The notes under the pieces: generated by a model
The model's database searches: none
What the model saw: the letters and a program-made list of their open reading frames with translations, nothing else
Told to the model about the DNA's origin: nothing
Translations under genes and position numbers: made by a program
NCBI RefSeq assembly: GCF_003610355.1
Contig: NZ_RAPY01000009.1
Location: 51,380 to 115,379, forward strand
Direction of reading: 5' to 3'
Origin: Sphingobacterium detergens
Lineage (GTDB): Bacteria; Bacteroidota; Bacteroidia; Sphingobacteriales; Sphingobacteriaceae
Length of the DNA stretch: 64,000 bases
In this document: positions 8,273-17,083 of the stretch, piece by piece
Layout: every line of letters starts with the position of its first letter
How positions within the stretch are numbered: the stretch's first letter is position 1

Positions 8273-10179
8273 GAAATAAGATCGAAACCTTATGGGTTAC
8301 AATTAGTTTTTGTTTGATTTTGATAGGATGCAATACGGTCAAGTCCCCTAAAATGGATGGCTATGGTGGATTGTTAAGGGTGGAGCAACAACCAGAAGGT
8401 TCCACTCGGCGAACAAATCCCTTTTATACCGACCGCGGCGCCTGGGTCGGATTTGGCATTCATGAAAATAAGACAGTAACAGGTTTTTGTGGACCCTATG
8501 ATCTGGATGGGCGTGCCTGGTTAAGTAGTGCATTGCTGCAGATTGGAACAGCTCCGGCTGGAGAAAAAAATCTATTGAGCCGTGATAGCAGTTGTTATTA
8601 TCCGGATCGCCTGTGGATGCGTTTGCGAGGGGAGGATATGGAGGTTGAGCAAACTCTTAAACAGGTCTCATCAACAACAGCCATATTACATATTAAAAAC
8701 AAATCATCAAAAGAACTATGGACCTATGGCAATCTCAATCAAGGGCAATGGACATTGGCAGGTAATACCCTGTGGTCTAAACTTCCAAATGGAGAACTTC
8801 TTTTACTATCTTTTGAAGCTGGTGTGAAAGTAACTTTTGATCAGGGGAAATATCAAGCCCATTTAGAAAAAGCTGATACGGAGATTGTGCTGATCCATTA
8901 TGCCAACCCGATCACCTTAGAAAAGGCACTCGTAACGGCAAAAACAGCTGTTGAGCAAAGCAAGACTTTGAGCATGCAACATACAGCACGGTGGGTGAAT
9001 TATATCAGCTCAAATACTCGTCCGGAACTCTCCATGGAGGAACATCGCATTATGGTGAAAAGTATGATGACCCTGATGAGCAATTGGCGGAGTGCAAAAA
9101 AGGAATTAAAACATGATGGTGTTGTCCCTTCACATGTAGCTGACTATTTTGTTGGATTTTGGGCATGGGATTCATGGAAGCATGCCGTTGCATTGGCGCA
9201 GATAGATCCCGCTTTGGCGAAAGATCAGGTTCGCGCTATGTTTGACTTTCAAGATAGCGTCGGGATGATTGCCGATTGTATCTATACGGACCATCGCGAG
9301 AATAATTACCGTGATTCCAAACCGCCATTAGCTGCCTGGGCGGTAAATGCGATCTATGAAGCCGATCATGACCTATCGTTTGTACGGGAAATGTACGATA
9401 AACTAGTCTTGTACCATGAATGGTGGTTTCGCTACCGGGATCACAATAAAAATGGTATCTGTGAGTATGGTGCTACGGATGGAACATTAGAAGCTGCCAA
9501 GTGGGAGAGCGGTATGGACAACGCCATTCGGTACGATAGTACCCAGATGTTATTGAATGAAAAAGGTGCCTGGAGCATGGATCAGGAATCTGTGGAGCTC
9601 AGTGCTTATCTTGAGCTGGAACGAAAATATCTGATGCATTTTGCGGAATTGCTCGGAGTACCATTTCGGGGGAAAAAAGAATCGTACCTTGCCATGGATT
9701 ACTTCTTTGACCAGGAGCGCGGTTATTATTTTGATCGCAAACTGAATGGAGCGCTTATTCCATGTTTTGGTCCTGAAGGCTGGTCGCCATTGTGGACAGG
9801 TTTAGCTACTGTGCCACAAGCTGAAGCTGTGGTTCGTGTGATGCAGGATACGGCTAAATTTGCCTCCTTTGTACCTTTTCCTACTGCGGCTCTAGACAAC
9901 GCCAAATTCATGGATAGAGGATACTGGCGCGGGCCTATTTGGTTGGATCAAGTCTATTTCGCAATTGCTGGTTTAAGGAAATACGGTTATCAAAAGGAAG
10001 CCGATATGTATACCAAACAAGTCTTTGAGCGATTGGAGGGCTTATCTGGTCATGGACCAATTCATGAAAACTATGAAGCGCGCACAGGCAAAAGGCTCAA
10101 AGCACCACATTTTAGCTGGTCTGCAGCCCATTTATTTCTGTTATATAAGGAACTGAAAACTTCTCCACAGAAGAAATAG
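8269..10179 (+). CDS. GH63 (YgjK-like) alpha-glucosidase lipoprotein
   Basis: 636-residue enzyme with a lipoprotein signal (LILIGC, Cys21) followed by an N-terminal beta domain (~30-230) and an (alpha/alpha)6 barrel (~245-630). The barrel closely follows E. coli YgjK as I remember it: FWAWDSWKHAVALA (Asp301, counterpart of YgjK Asp324), KWESGMDNA (Asp417, expected general acid), GPEGWSPLWTG, and IHENYEARTG (Glu600, expected general base). A DHNKNGICEYG loop (391-401) looks like a metal site. YgjK acts on alpha-1,3- and alpha-1,2-linked glucose. The ATG at 8269 overlaps the LysO stop; the TTG at 8260 is less likely. It probably trims glucose from material imported by the SusC/D pair in the periplasm or at the outer membrane. 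Confidence 0.88.
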   Translation: MRNKIETLWVTISFCLILIGCNTVKSPKMDGYGGLLRVEQQPEGSTRRTNPFYTDRGAWVGFGIHENKTVTGFCGPYDLDGRAWLSSALLQIGTAPAGEKNLLSRDSSCYYPDRLWMRLRGEDMEVEQTLKQVSSTTAILHIKNKSSKELWTYGNLNQGQWTLAGNTLWSKLPNGELLLLSFEAGVKVTFDQGKYQAHLEKADTEIVLIHYANPITLEKALVTAKTAVEQSKTLSMQHTARWVNYISSNTRPELSMEEHRIMVKSMMTLMSNWRSAKKELKHDGVVPSHVADYFVGFWAWDSWKHAVALAQIDPALAKDQVRAMFDFQDSVGMIADCIYTDHRENNYRDSKPPLAAWAVNAIYEADHDLSFVREMYDKLVLYHEWWFRYRDHNKNGICEYGATDGTLEAAKWESGMDNAIRYDSTQMLLNEKGAWSMDQESVELSAYLELERKYLMHFAELLGVPFRGKKESYLAMDYFFDQERGYYFDRKLNGALIPCFGPEGWSPLWTGLATVPQAEAVVRVMQDTAKFASFVPFPTAALDNAKFMDRGYWRGPIWLDQVYFAIAGLRKYGYQKEADMYTKQVFERLEGLSGHGPIHENYEARTGKRLKAPHFSWSAAHLFLLYKELKTSPQKK

Positions 10180-10193
10180 ATCAGTTGAAATAC

Positions 10194-10252
10194 CAACGCT
10201 TCCAATCCGATAAGTTGTACTATCTATATCGGATTGGAAGCGTTGTTTATTT
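10194..10252 (+). terminator. Strong terminator closing the SusCD/LysO/GH63 locus
   Basis: Perfect 18-bp inverted repeat 10194-10211 / 10228-10245 with a 16-nt loop and a T-rich tail, 14 nt after the glycosidase stop. It marks the end of the operon that begins at the sigma factor or SusC gene. Confidence 0.85.
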
Positions 10253-10347
10253 AACATGCATTATTGAAAACTAAAACTAAGTAGTCGGGATGGACTTTCG
10301 TCTTTTGTATACTTCATGTAAGATTTTTCTAATTAAAGCCTAGCTTT

Positions 10348-10377
10348 ATTGATTGCCCCTAACTTTTCTTATTTTTG
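10348..10377 (+). promoter_or_regulatory. Promoter for hemJ (Bacteroidota type)
   Basis: ATTG at 10348-10351, an 18-nt spacer, and TATTTTTG at 10370-10377, a perfect match to TAnnTTTG. The last G lies 6 nt before the hemJ ATG, which would put the transcription start at or next to the start codon (leaderless mRNA). Confidence 0.6.
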
Positions 10378-10382
10378 TACCC

Positions 10383-10943
10383 ATGGTCTATTTATACGCA
10401 AAAGCAGTTCATATTATCTTTGTGGTTTGTTGGATGGCTGGTTTATTTTATATCGTTCGCTTATTCATTTACCATACAGAAGCTAAATCCAAATCTGCGG
10501 AAGAGTATGGGGTTTTGCATAAACAGTTTATACTGATGGAGAGTAAATTGTGGTGGATCATCACAACACCAGCCATGTACCTCACTATTCTGGCAGCTCT
10601 CGTCATGTTATATATTAATCCGGGATTGTTGACCATGGGCTGGATGCATGTCAAGCTCACCTTTGTATTGGGACTGATCCTTTATCATTTTGCTTGCCAA
10701 CGTATTATGTTTCAATTAAAAGGGGAATCATCGACTTGGTCCTCGACCAAATTGCGTCTTTGGAATGAGCTGGCGACCGTCTTATTATTTGCTATCGTAT
10801 TTACAGTCGTATTAAAATCTGCTCTCAATTGGATATTCGGTGTTCTGGGACTTTTAATACTGTCCGTCTCCCTGATGATGGCTGTGAAACTCTACAAAAA
10901 AATCAGAAATAAGAACAATGCGGATAAAACGTTAAATTCTTAA
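10383..10943 (+). CDS. hemJ: Protoporphyrinogen IX oxidase HemJ-like membrane protein
   Basis: 186-residue integral membrane protein with four to five transmembrane helices. The start MVYLYAKAVHIIFVVCWMAGLFY carries the conserved histidine (His10) and Trp of the HemJ/CopD-like family, followed by R-x-F-x-Y-H and ESKLWWIITTPAM; TMGWMHVKL and WNELATVLL are further family blocks. HemJ oxidises protoporphyrinogen IX to protoporphyrin IX in the inner membrane. The ATG at 10383 is preferred to the upstream TTG at 10353, because the promoter box lies between them and the family N-terminus starts here. It is a single-gene unit. Confidence 0.88.
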   Translation: MVYLYAKAVHIIFVVCWMAGLFYIVRLFIYHTEAKSKSAEEYGVLHKQFILMESKLWWIITTPAMYLTILAALVMLYINPGLLTMGWMHVKLTFVLGLILYHFACQRIMFQLKGESSTWSSTKLRLWNELATVLLFAIVFTVVLKSALNWIFGVLGLLILSVSLMMAVKLYKKIRNKNNADKTLNS

Positions 10944-10999
10944 TTTTCTTAATCCTTTTCTATTCTCGTTAGTCGAACGATTATAAATTGAAAAGGAAT

Positions 11000-11806
11000 A
11001 TGTACAAGAGACTTTTGACTGTGATCATGTTGCTTGCTATCGCAACTGGAGGATTTGCCCAACGTTATAGAACTTATGGCGGAACAATAAATATATATTC
11101 GACCGATGTTCCCTTCTTTCTTTATATCAATAATGTTTTGTACAATAATAGACCGTTGATTGACCTTCATGTGCCAAATTTGCAAAACCCAAGGTATAAT
11201 CTCCGTATCGTATTCGCAAATAGGCGGCAGAGAACTTTAAATGGGAGGGGTGTGCAGCTCGTCGACCAAAATGGTCAATATATGAATGTTGTGTTTTCGG
11301 TAAGCAGCCGTGGCGGAAATAGAGGTATTGTTCTGGAATCGATGAATCCTGTTGGTCGCTATAATGATAATTATCGCAATGGCGACAACTATAATAATGG
11401 TGATTATAATGAAGACAGGTACGATCGGGGTCAACAACAAGACGAGCGATATGGCCGGTCTGAGAATGATAGAAGTAATAATCAACAAAATCAGGACGAT
11501 CCGATCGACAATACTGGTTATCAGGATAAAAATGAAGCTAACGAATTGAATGATCTGCTCAATCAAAAAGAAAATGATCAGGACCGCTTGCAAGTGGCGG
11601 CTCAAGAGCTGAAAAATAGGCGATTGCGCAGTTCCGAAATCATAGATCTTATGGAGCTATTTATCAGGGACGATAATAAATTGGCTTTTGCTAAATATGC
11701 CTATCCAAGCTGTATAGACAAAGAGAATTATGATAAAGTAGGCGATGCACTATCTTTTAGTTCCACTCGGGAAAAATTAACAGCATTTATTAAAACGCAG
11801 CGTTAG
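11000..11806 (+). CDS. Secreted DUF4476 domain protein
   Basis: 268-residue exported protein of unknown function. A signal peptide (~1-20, ending GGFAQ) is followed by a small beta domain (~21-110), a low-complexity linker rich in Asn, Asp, Tyr and Gly (~118-175), and a C-terminal helical DUF4476 domain (~185-268, including SSEIIDLMELFIRDDNKLAFAKYAYPS). The ATG at 11000 has an AAAGGA stretch just upstream; the TTG at 10988 would only add four residues. DUF4476 proteins are common in Bacteroidota and have no established biochemical role that I know of. It is transcribed toward the dehydrogenase gene and shares a terminator with it. Confidence 0.85.
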   Translation: MYKRLLTVIMLLAIATGGFAQRYRTYGGTINIYSTDVPFFLYINNVLYNNRPLIDLHVPNLQNPRYNLRIVFANRRQRTLNGRGVQLVDQNGQYMNVVFSVSSRGGNRGIVLESMNPVGRYNDNYRNGDNYNNGDYNEDRYDRGQQQDERYGRSENDRSNNQQNQDDPIDNTGYQDKNEANELNDLLNQKENDQDRLQVAAQELKNRRLRSSEIIDLMELFIRDDNKLAFAKYAYPSCIDKENYDKVGDALSFSSTREKLTAFIKTQR

Positions 11807-11875
11807 TTACAGTTGAAATTTATCTTTTGGTTTCATTGCCAAGAAAGAGTGGTTAAGAATAAGAATTACCTGTAT

Positions 11876-11930
11876 AAATAGGCTATTTGTGTCATACCAA
11901 CAATGGTTGTATAGTGCAAATAGCCTATTT
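11876..11930. terminator. Bidirectional terminator between convergent genes
   Basis: Perfect 14-bp inverted repeat 11876-11889 / 11917-11930 (AAATAGGCTATTTG and its complement) with a 27-nt loop, between the DUF4476 gene and the convergent dehydrogenase gene. Confidence 0.65.
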
Positions 11931-11960
11931 CAGTAAAATGTAACCTCAGCTATATCGTAT

Positions 11961-13391
11961 CTATTCCGCGAAACAGATATACTTCAATTCCATGTATTCA
12001 TCGAGTCCATGTTTTGATCCTTCACGACCGACGCCAGATTGTTTTACCCCACCAAAAGGAGCTGCAGCATTCGATATTAATCCTGTGTTAACACCTACCA
12101 TACCTGCCTCAAGTTGTTCCGCCACACGAAAGCAGCGATTGATATTGGTACTGTAGAAATAGGAGGCAAGGCCAAATTCGGTGTGATTGGCCATGGCTAT
12201 ACCATCTTCTTCTGTTTTGAAACTAAACAATGCGCAGACTGGGCCAAAAGTTTCTTCGTGAAATATCAGTGCCTCTTTAGGGATATTGGTAAGGACTGTA
12301 GGTTGGAAAAACAGACCTTTGATCACATGTCCACCAGCGGCCAATTCTGCCCCGTGATTCAAAGCATCTTGAACATGATGCTGTACTTTTTCTAAACCTT
12401 TGGCATTGATCAATGGCCCTACCTGAACACCTTTGTCGAGTCCATTGCCCAGCTTTAATTGACCCACAGCATGGGCTAATTTTGTAGCGAATTCGTCGTA
12501 GGCGTCTTCTTGGACTAAGAAGCGGTTGATAGAAACGCAAGTTTGTCCGGAATTTCGGAACTTACCAGCAATAGCACCTTCTACTGCGGCGTCAATATCT
12601 GCATCACTAAATACGAGGAATGGAGCATTTCCGCCGAGTTCCATGGAGACTTTCTTAATGTTTGAGGCTGATTGTTCGATCAATGTCCTACCGACCTCAG
12701 TAGAGCCTGTAAAAGAAAGTTTACGGACAAGATCATTTGTGGCAAGTTCCTTTCCGATACCAGCACTATCCTTTCCGGTAATGACATTAAAGACTCCTTT
12801 TGGCAGACCTGCTTCTTCGGCGAGTTTGACCAATGCGATTGCGGATAAAGGTGTTTGGGATGCGGGTTTGAGGACTACCGTACAGCCCGCTACAAGCGCC
12901 GGAGCGACCTTTCGGGTGATCATGGCCAAAGGGAAATTCCAGGGCGTAATTGCCGCAACGACCCCGACACCTTGTCGGATTGTCATCATTCTTACCCCTT
13001 TTTTCTGAGCGGGAATCGTTTCCCCATAGGCTCTCTTACCCTCCTCGGCAAACCATTCAACAAATGAATTCCCGTAATCTACTTCTACTTTCGACTCATT
13101 GAGCGGTTTTCCACTCTCAAGTGTCATAATTTCAGCAAGTAGGTCTTTATTTTGTTGAATGAGATTGTACCAATTGCGAACAATAATACATCGTTCCGAA
13201 ATTGTTGTATTTTTCCAGCTTTTCCAGGCTTTGTCAGCCGCTTGTATGGCTTTTGTACAATCTGCAACCTTCAGATCTGGTAATGCTGCAATTGTTTTTC
13301 CAGTTGCGGGGTTGACAACATCAAAAGTATTTTTTGATGTGATAAATTTTCCGTTTATATAGGCTCTGTCAATTAAAAGTGGATTTTTCAT
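11961..13391 (-). CDS. gabD: NAD(P)-dependent succinate-semialdehyde dehydrogenase
   Basis: 476-residue aldehyde dehydrogenase oxidising succinate semialdehyde to succinate at the end of GABA breakdown. The nucleophile is Cys285 in NSGQTCVSINR and the general base Glu251 in VSMELGGNAPF; the cofactor motif FTGSTEVGRTL is at ~228-238 and the ITPWNFPLAM block at ~148-157. AAPFGGVKQSG near the C-terminus is typical of GabD-like enzymes. The open frame extends 50 codons further upstream, but that extension has no family similarity, so the start is placed at MKNPLL (13391; MIP at 13400 is also possible). A class III aminotransferase is encoded 31 kb away, not linked. Confidence 0.9.
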   Translation of the reverse strand: MKNPLLIDRAYINGKFITSKNTFDVVNPATGKTIAALPDLKVADCTKAIQAADKAWKSWKNTTISERCIIVRNWYNLIQQNKDLLAEIMTLESGKPLNESKVEVDYGNSFVEWFAEEGKRAYGETIPAQKKGVRMMTIRQGVGVVAAITPWNFPLAMITRKVAPALVAGCTVVLKPASQTPLSAIALVKLAEEAGLPKGVFNVITGKDSAGIGKELATNDLVRKLSFTGSTEVGRTLIEQSASNIKKVSMELGGNAPFLVFSDADIDAAVEGAIAGKFRNSGQTCVSINRFLVQEDAYDEFATKLAHAVGQLKLGNGLDKGVQVGPLINAKGLEKVQHHVQDALNHGAELAAGGHVIKGLFFQPTVLTNIPKEALIFHEETFGPVCALFSFKTEEDGIAMANHTEFGLASYFYSTNINRCFRVAEQLEAGMVGVNTGLISNAAAPFGGVKQSGVGREGSKHGLDEYMELKYICFAE

Positions 13392-13559
13392 TGGAATCAT
13401 TATTTTTTGTTTTTTACAAGCCATTGCTGCTGTTTGTGACCTGTATTTATTTATACTTGCTGATATATTACCTTCGATTATTTGGTACATCAGCTGCTTT
13501 TGGAACAATATTCTTCCGCCTATTGTTTCGCAAACAAGCAATTTTATGGGAAGCTTTGC

Positions 13560-13955
13560 TTAGACGAATTTTCTCCGTTGCTGTTCGTTGGGAACCGTAC
13601 AATACTTCTTTGTTCCAAACCATTTGTAGCGATTTTTTGCAAAATAGTCATAGCCCAAGTCCCGCCACTTTTTCGGTAGTATTTTGAGGAAATAGACGAT
13701 TGAATAGGGAAGACCCAATGTTTTGCAGATATTCAATATGGCTTCGCTTTTTATATAAGTACCGCTAGGAGATATATAAACAACAGAATCTATATTTTTT
13801 GGAATAGTGTGTAAATTATTTTTAGCGAAGTCAGATTGTAAGGAACTAAATAGAAGCCTATTATTGGAGTCTATTTTCAATAGGATTTGAACAAAACGAT
13901 TACAAACTAAGCAATCACCGTCAAAAAAAATGATATGTTTCCCTTGCGTATCCAT
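13560..13955 (-). CDS. DCC family thiol-disulfide oxidoreductase-like protein (DUF393)
   Basis: 131-residue small protein. The family signature FFDGDCLVCNRFV (two Cys in a CxxC with Asp before it) is at residues ~8-20, and the later part has GLPYSIVYFLKILPKKWRDLGYD and a basic C-terminus. DUF393/DCC proteins have a thioredoxin-like fold; their physiological substrate is not established. The ATG at 13955 was chosen because it places the DxDCxxC motif close to the N-terminus as in relatives. It lies upstream of gabD on the same strand, with a ~170-nt gap, so co-transcription is possible but not shown. Confidence 0.85.
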   Translation of the reverse strand: MDTQGKHIIFFDGDCLVCNRFVQILLKIDSNNRLLFSSLQSDFAKNNLHTIPKNIDSVVYISPSGTYIKSEAILNICKTLGLPYSIVYFLKILPKKWRDLGYDYFAKNRYKWFGTKKYCTVPNEQQRRKFV

Positions 13956-14157
13956 TAATATAAAGTTACTTCTATTTACTGAAAGAACTGCCATGAAAAC
14001 ATCACATCTTTTATAAAACCTTCATGCTTTCACGAGCATCGACAGCAATGAAAATCTATTGAAGATTTTTTCTGGCCAATAAACCGAGCATAGTGAGTTC
14101 ATTGATACCCTAAGCGAAAAAATACGAATCAATAAAAAATAGAAACTTTCATAAAAA

Positions 14158-14186
14158 AAGCGGTGTTTCTATGAAAAACACCGCTT
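14158..14186 (-). terminator. Terminator after ribBA
   Basis: 11-bp perfect inverted repeat 14158-14168 / 14176-14186 followed on the minus strand by a run of T (the A-run at 14152-14158). It ends ribBA transcription 25 nt beyond the stop codon. Confidence 0.8.
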
Positions 14187-14210
14187 CTGAAATATTCTTT
14201 TTGATCTTTA

Positions 14211-15425
14211 TTACAAGTTCTTCATAATGGTATGTCCCATACGATCCCTTTTTGTTCGTAGATATTCCTCGTTGTAGGGGTTCGCGGTGATTTCAATAGG
14301 AACGTTTTCTACGATTTCCAGCCCGTAGCCGACCAATCCTGCACGTTTTGTTGGGTTATTGGACATCAAACGCATTTTTGTTACCCCTAGATTTCTAAGG
14401 ATTTGTGCACCAACACCATAGTCTCTCAAATCAGCTTTAAATCCAAGTTGGGCATTGGCATCAACGGTATCCAATCCATTCTCTTGTAATTTGTAAGCAT
14501 GCAATTTATTGATCAGTCCAATACCACGGCCTTCCTGATTCATATAGACAATCACACCTTTTCCTTCGTTTTGGATCATCTCCATCGCTTTATGAAGCTG
14601 AGGTCCACAATCACAACGGCAAGATCCGAAAATATCACCGGTCACACAGGAGCTATGTACACGAACAAGAATAGGTTCATCTTCATTCCACTCACCTTTA
14701 TAAAGGGCAAGATGTTGTTCACCAGTATCTTTTTGAGTAAAGGCTTTCATTTGAAAATCACCATATTGTGTGGGCATATTGACAGTCACCTCTTCAGTAA
14801 TCAATGAATCGTGCTTTAAACGGTATTCAATAAGGTCCTCAATACTGATGATTTTTAAATCAAATTTTTTGGCTACTTCCATTAATTCTGGTAATCTAGC
14901 CATTTCACCATCTTCTTTTAAGATCTCGACCAATACACCTGCTGGTTCAAAACCTGCCAAACGAGCAAGGTCAACAGTTGCTTCGGTATGTCCTGTACGA
15001 CGTAGTACACCACCATCTTTAGCAATCAATGGAAAGATATGACCAGGTCTACCCAACTCTTCGTAGTGAATATTTGGGTCTATCATTGCCTTGATCGTCT
15101 TTGAACGATCAGATGCAGAGATCCCTGTTGTACAACCGTATCCTTGTAAGTCAATAGAAACGGTAAAATTAGTTTCATAAACCGCTGTATTTTGCCCCAC
15201 CATCAGGTCAAGATGCAAAGCATCCGCTCTTTCCTTGGTGATAGGAGCACATACCAAACCCCGACCATGGGTTGCCATAAAGTTAATAATTTCGGGAGTT
15301 GCGTTGCGGGCTGCGGTGATAAAATCACCTTCATTTTCACGATCTTCGTCATCTACGACGATAACTACTTTTCCTGCTTGTATATCAGCGATCGCTTCTT
15401 CGATCGTGTTTAATTTGAATTCCAT
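14211..15425 (-). CDS. ribBA: Bifunctional 3,4-dihydroxy-2-butanone-4-phosphate synthase / GTP cyclohydrolase II
   Basis: 404-residue fusion that makes both riboflavin precursors. The N-terminal RibB half (~1-200) has the acidic active-site loop DDEDRENEGD (residues 25-34) and the GHTEATVDL block. The C-terminal RibA half (~205-404) has the zinc-binding Cys triad in SSCVTGDIFGSCRCDCG, the YMNQEGRGIGL motif, and NPTKRAGL near the end. Both halves look complete, unlike actinobacterial or proteobacterial versions where one half may be dead. There is no room for an FMN riboswitch upstream (72 nt to the next gene); instead a promoter box TAACTTTG lies at 15456-15449 (minus strand). Confidence 0.96.
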   Translation of the reverse strand: MEFKLNTIEEAIADIQAGKVVIVVDDEDRENEGDFITAARNATPEIINFMATHGRGLVCAPITKERADALHLDLMVGQNTAVYETNFTVSIDLQGYGCTTGISASDRSKTIKAMIDPNIHYEELGRPGHIFPLIAKDGGVLRRTGHTEATVDLARLAGFEPAGVLVEILKEDGEMARLPELMEVAKKFDLKIISIEDLIEYRLKHDSLITEEVTVNMPTQYGDFQMKAFTQKDTGEQHLALYKGEWNEDEPILVRVHSSCVTGDIFGSCRCDCGPQLHKAMEMIQNEGKGVIVYMNQEGRGIGLINKLHAYKLQENGLDTVDANAQLGFKADLRDYGVGAQILRNLGVTKMRLMSNNPTKRAGLVGYGLEIVENVPIEITANPYNEEYLRTKRDRMGHTIMKNL

Positions 15426-15448
15426 TTAATTGTTATATTGTATTGATA

Positions 15449-15456
15449 CAAAGTTA
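15449..15456 (-). promoter_or_regulatory. Promoter -7 box of ribBA
   Basis: Minus-strand TAACTTTG, a perfect TAnnTTTG match, 24 nt upstream of the ribBA ATG. No clear -33 TTTG at the usual distance. Confidence 0.55.
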
Positions 15457-15497
15457 GTGTAGAATCTAATTTTATTTATAATAGCGTTGTCACAAAT

Positions 15498-16982
15498 CTA
15501 ATGTGACTCCTTTAATTTATTCTTTTTACCAAATTTCTCTTTGATCCATTTCCAGGCCGCTTCTGCTTTTAATTTGTACTGATCAATATCAAACAAAGCC
15601 GAATCTGTAGTCGATTTATAGGTTAAAAATGCAGCAAGGGGAGTTAATATGATAATAGCCATCCACATACCTACAGCCGAAGATATAGCACCATCTTTAG
15701 CCGTTTTTTCCGACACTGTAGAGATGATATGATAGATTAAGAAAAAGATAATGGCCATAACGACAGGAAGTCCGAGACCTCCCTTTCTAATAATGGCACC
15801 TAAAGGCGCTCCAATAGCAAATAACAGTAGACAAGATACGGCCAATGTGAACTTTCTATGCCATTCAATGCGATAACGTATATCTTTTGTTTTGTAATCT
15901 TTAAATTCAAGGGTGCGGCTGTTGAGATCCTCTTTTAAATAGTTTAGCTGGCTCAGGGCATTCATGGTGATCTGTGTCCGTTGTTCAGGAGGTACAAGAT
16001 CAGCTACTAAATCTTTATAAGGTTTGATCTTCGCTTCTTTTACCTTTGGCAGGCCAGGTTGATTGGCACTGAAATACTTCGAATAGATATTATAGCGCGT
16101 ATCAAGAGTTCTTGTAATTGCTTTACCCATACTGTCGATTTTAACATGGTTGGAGTCAATGTACATATCCAGTTGCCTAAGATTTAACATCGCATGATGG
16201 CTCTTGAAGAGACTTTCATCTGTTTTACCTTGTTGAAAGCTACCCATGTCGAACTTCTGTTCTGTTTCCTTAAACTTAAATCGTGTAAATTGCTGACGTG
16301 GATCGTAAGTTTTCGAGTTCTTTGTGCGCGACTCTTCATAGCGTATACCGTCCTTCAATTTGAGGATCATATAACTATTGTCCGGTGAATTATAAATGTA
16401 CCCTTCTTTTGCCATTAGCACATTGTTGGCTGTATTGCCACCCCGATGATCATAGATCATTAAGTCATAGAGAATCGTTCCTTCCCTATTTTTGCCTCTT
16501 GCACGAATGGAGTATCCTGGAATTGTATTGTTGAAAATACCGGGTTTGATCAGAAAGTCAGCCTTTTTATTCCGTACATCTGTCAGCAAGGTTCCCATTT
16601 TTAGGTTGACCACTGGTAAAATGTAATCGGAAAATAGAAAGGAACTCGTAGCAAAAATTGCCACAAGTATAAATAGGGGAGTCATGGCTTTACGTAAAGA
16701 TACGCCGGCTGCTTTAATGGCCACAAGCTCATAGCTTTCCCCCAAGTTTCCAAAGGTCATAATGGAAGACAATAACATGGATAAGGGCATCGCCATTTGA
16801 ATTTGAACAATGCATTGATACCCAATAAGCTCCATAATGGTGTACCATTCAAATCCTTTTCCGATCAAATCATCGATGTATTTAAATAGGAAAAGCATCA
16901 ATAACACAAACATCACAATAAAAAATGTGACAATGAATGGTTTAATGAAAGCTTGAAGAATAAGTAAATGAACCTTTTTCAT
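15498..16982 (-). CDS. LptF/LptG family lipopolysaccharide export permease
   Basis: 494-residue inner-membrane permease of the YjgP/YjgQ family, part of the LptB2FG machine that pulls lipopolysaccharide out of the inner membrane toward the outer membrane. It has about three helices at the N-terminus, a large periplasmic domain (~100-390), and three helices at the C-terminus. The FGNLGESYELVAIKAAGVSL segment (~75-95) is the cytoplasmic coupling region that contacts the ATPase. The open frame begins 17 codons earlier, but MKKVHLL at 16982 starts the first helix as in relatives. It is upstream of ribBA with a 72-nt gap. Confidence 0.9.
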   Translation of the reverse strand: MKKVHLLILQAFIKPFIVTFFIVMFVLLMLFLFKYIDDLIGKGFEWYTIMELIGYQCIVQIQMAMPLSMLLSSIMTFGNLGESYELVAIKAAGVSLRKAMTPLFILVAIFATSSFLFSDYILPVVNLKMGTLLTDVRNKKADFLIKPGIFNNTIPGYSIRARGKNREGTILYDLMIYDHRGGNTANNVLMAKEGYIYNSPDNSYMILKLKDGIRYEESRTKNSKTYDPRQQFTRFKFKETEQKFDMGSFQQGKTDESLFKSHHAMLNLRQLDMYIDSNHVKIDSMGKAITRTLDTRYNIYSKYFSANQPGLPKVKEAKIKPYKDLVADLVPPEQRTQITMNALSQLNYLKEDLNSRTLEFKDYKTKDIRYRIEWHRKFTLAVSCLLLFAIGAPLGAIIRKGGLGLPVVMAIIFFLIYHIISTVSEKTAKDGAISSAVGMWMAIIILTPLAAFLTYKSTTDSALFDIDQYKLKAEAAWKWIKEKFGKKNKLKESH

Positions 16983-17068
16983 CCGTGACGCTAAGCAAAT
17001 TGATGCCTTTACATTAAAGCATCTTCCAGCCAAGGAGCTCTTTTAGAGCCCTTGGTGAAAATATATTG

Positions 17069-17076
17069 CAAAGATA
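17069..17076 (-). promoter_or_regulatory. Promoter -7 box of the LptF/G-type gene
   Basis: Minus-strand TATCTTTG (perfect TAnnTTTG), 87 nt upstream of the chosen ATG, between the START-like gene and the permease gene. Confidence 0.5.
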
Positions 17077-17083
17077 GGTTTTT

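Noticed and set aside
11352..11605. Overlapping frames on both strands within the Asn/Asp/Tyr-rich part of the DUF4476 gene
   Set aside because: Ile/Met-rich shadow frames produced by GAT/AAT-rich low-complexity codons of the real gene.
13379..13687. A 102-codon plus-strand frame with hydrophobic start opposite gabD and the DCC gene
   Set aside because: It runs antisense into the DCC coding sequence and has no promoter or family similarity; the hydrophobic look comes from T-rich antisense of an A-rich region.
15426..15497. FMN riboswitch upstream of ribBA
   Set aside because: The 72-nt gap is too short for an FMN riboswitch and holds a promoter box.
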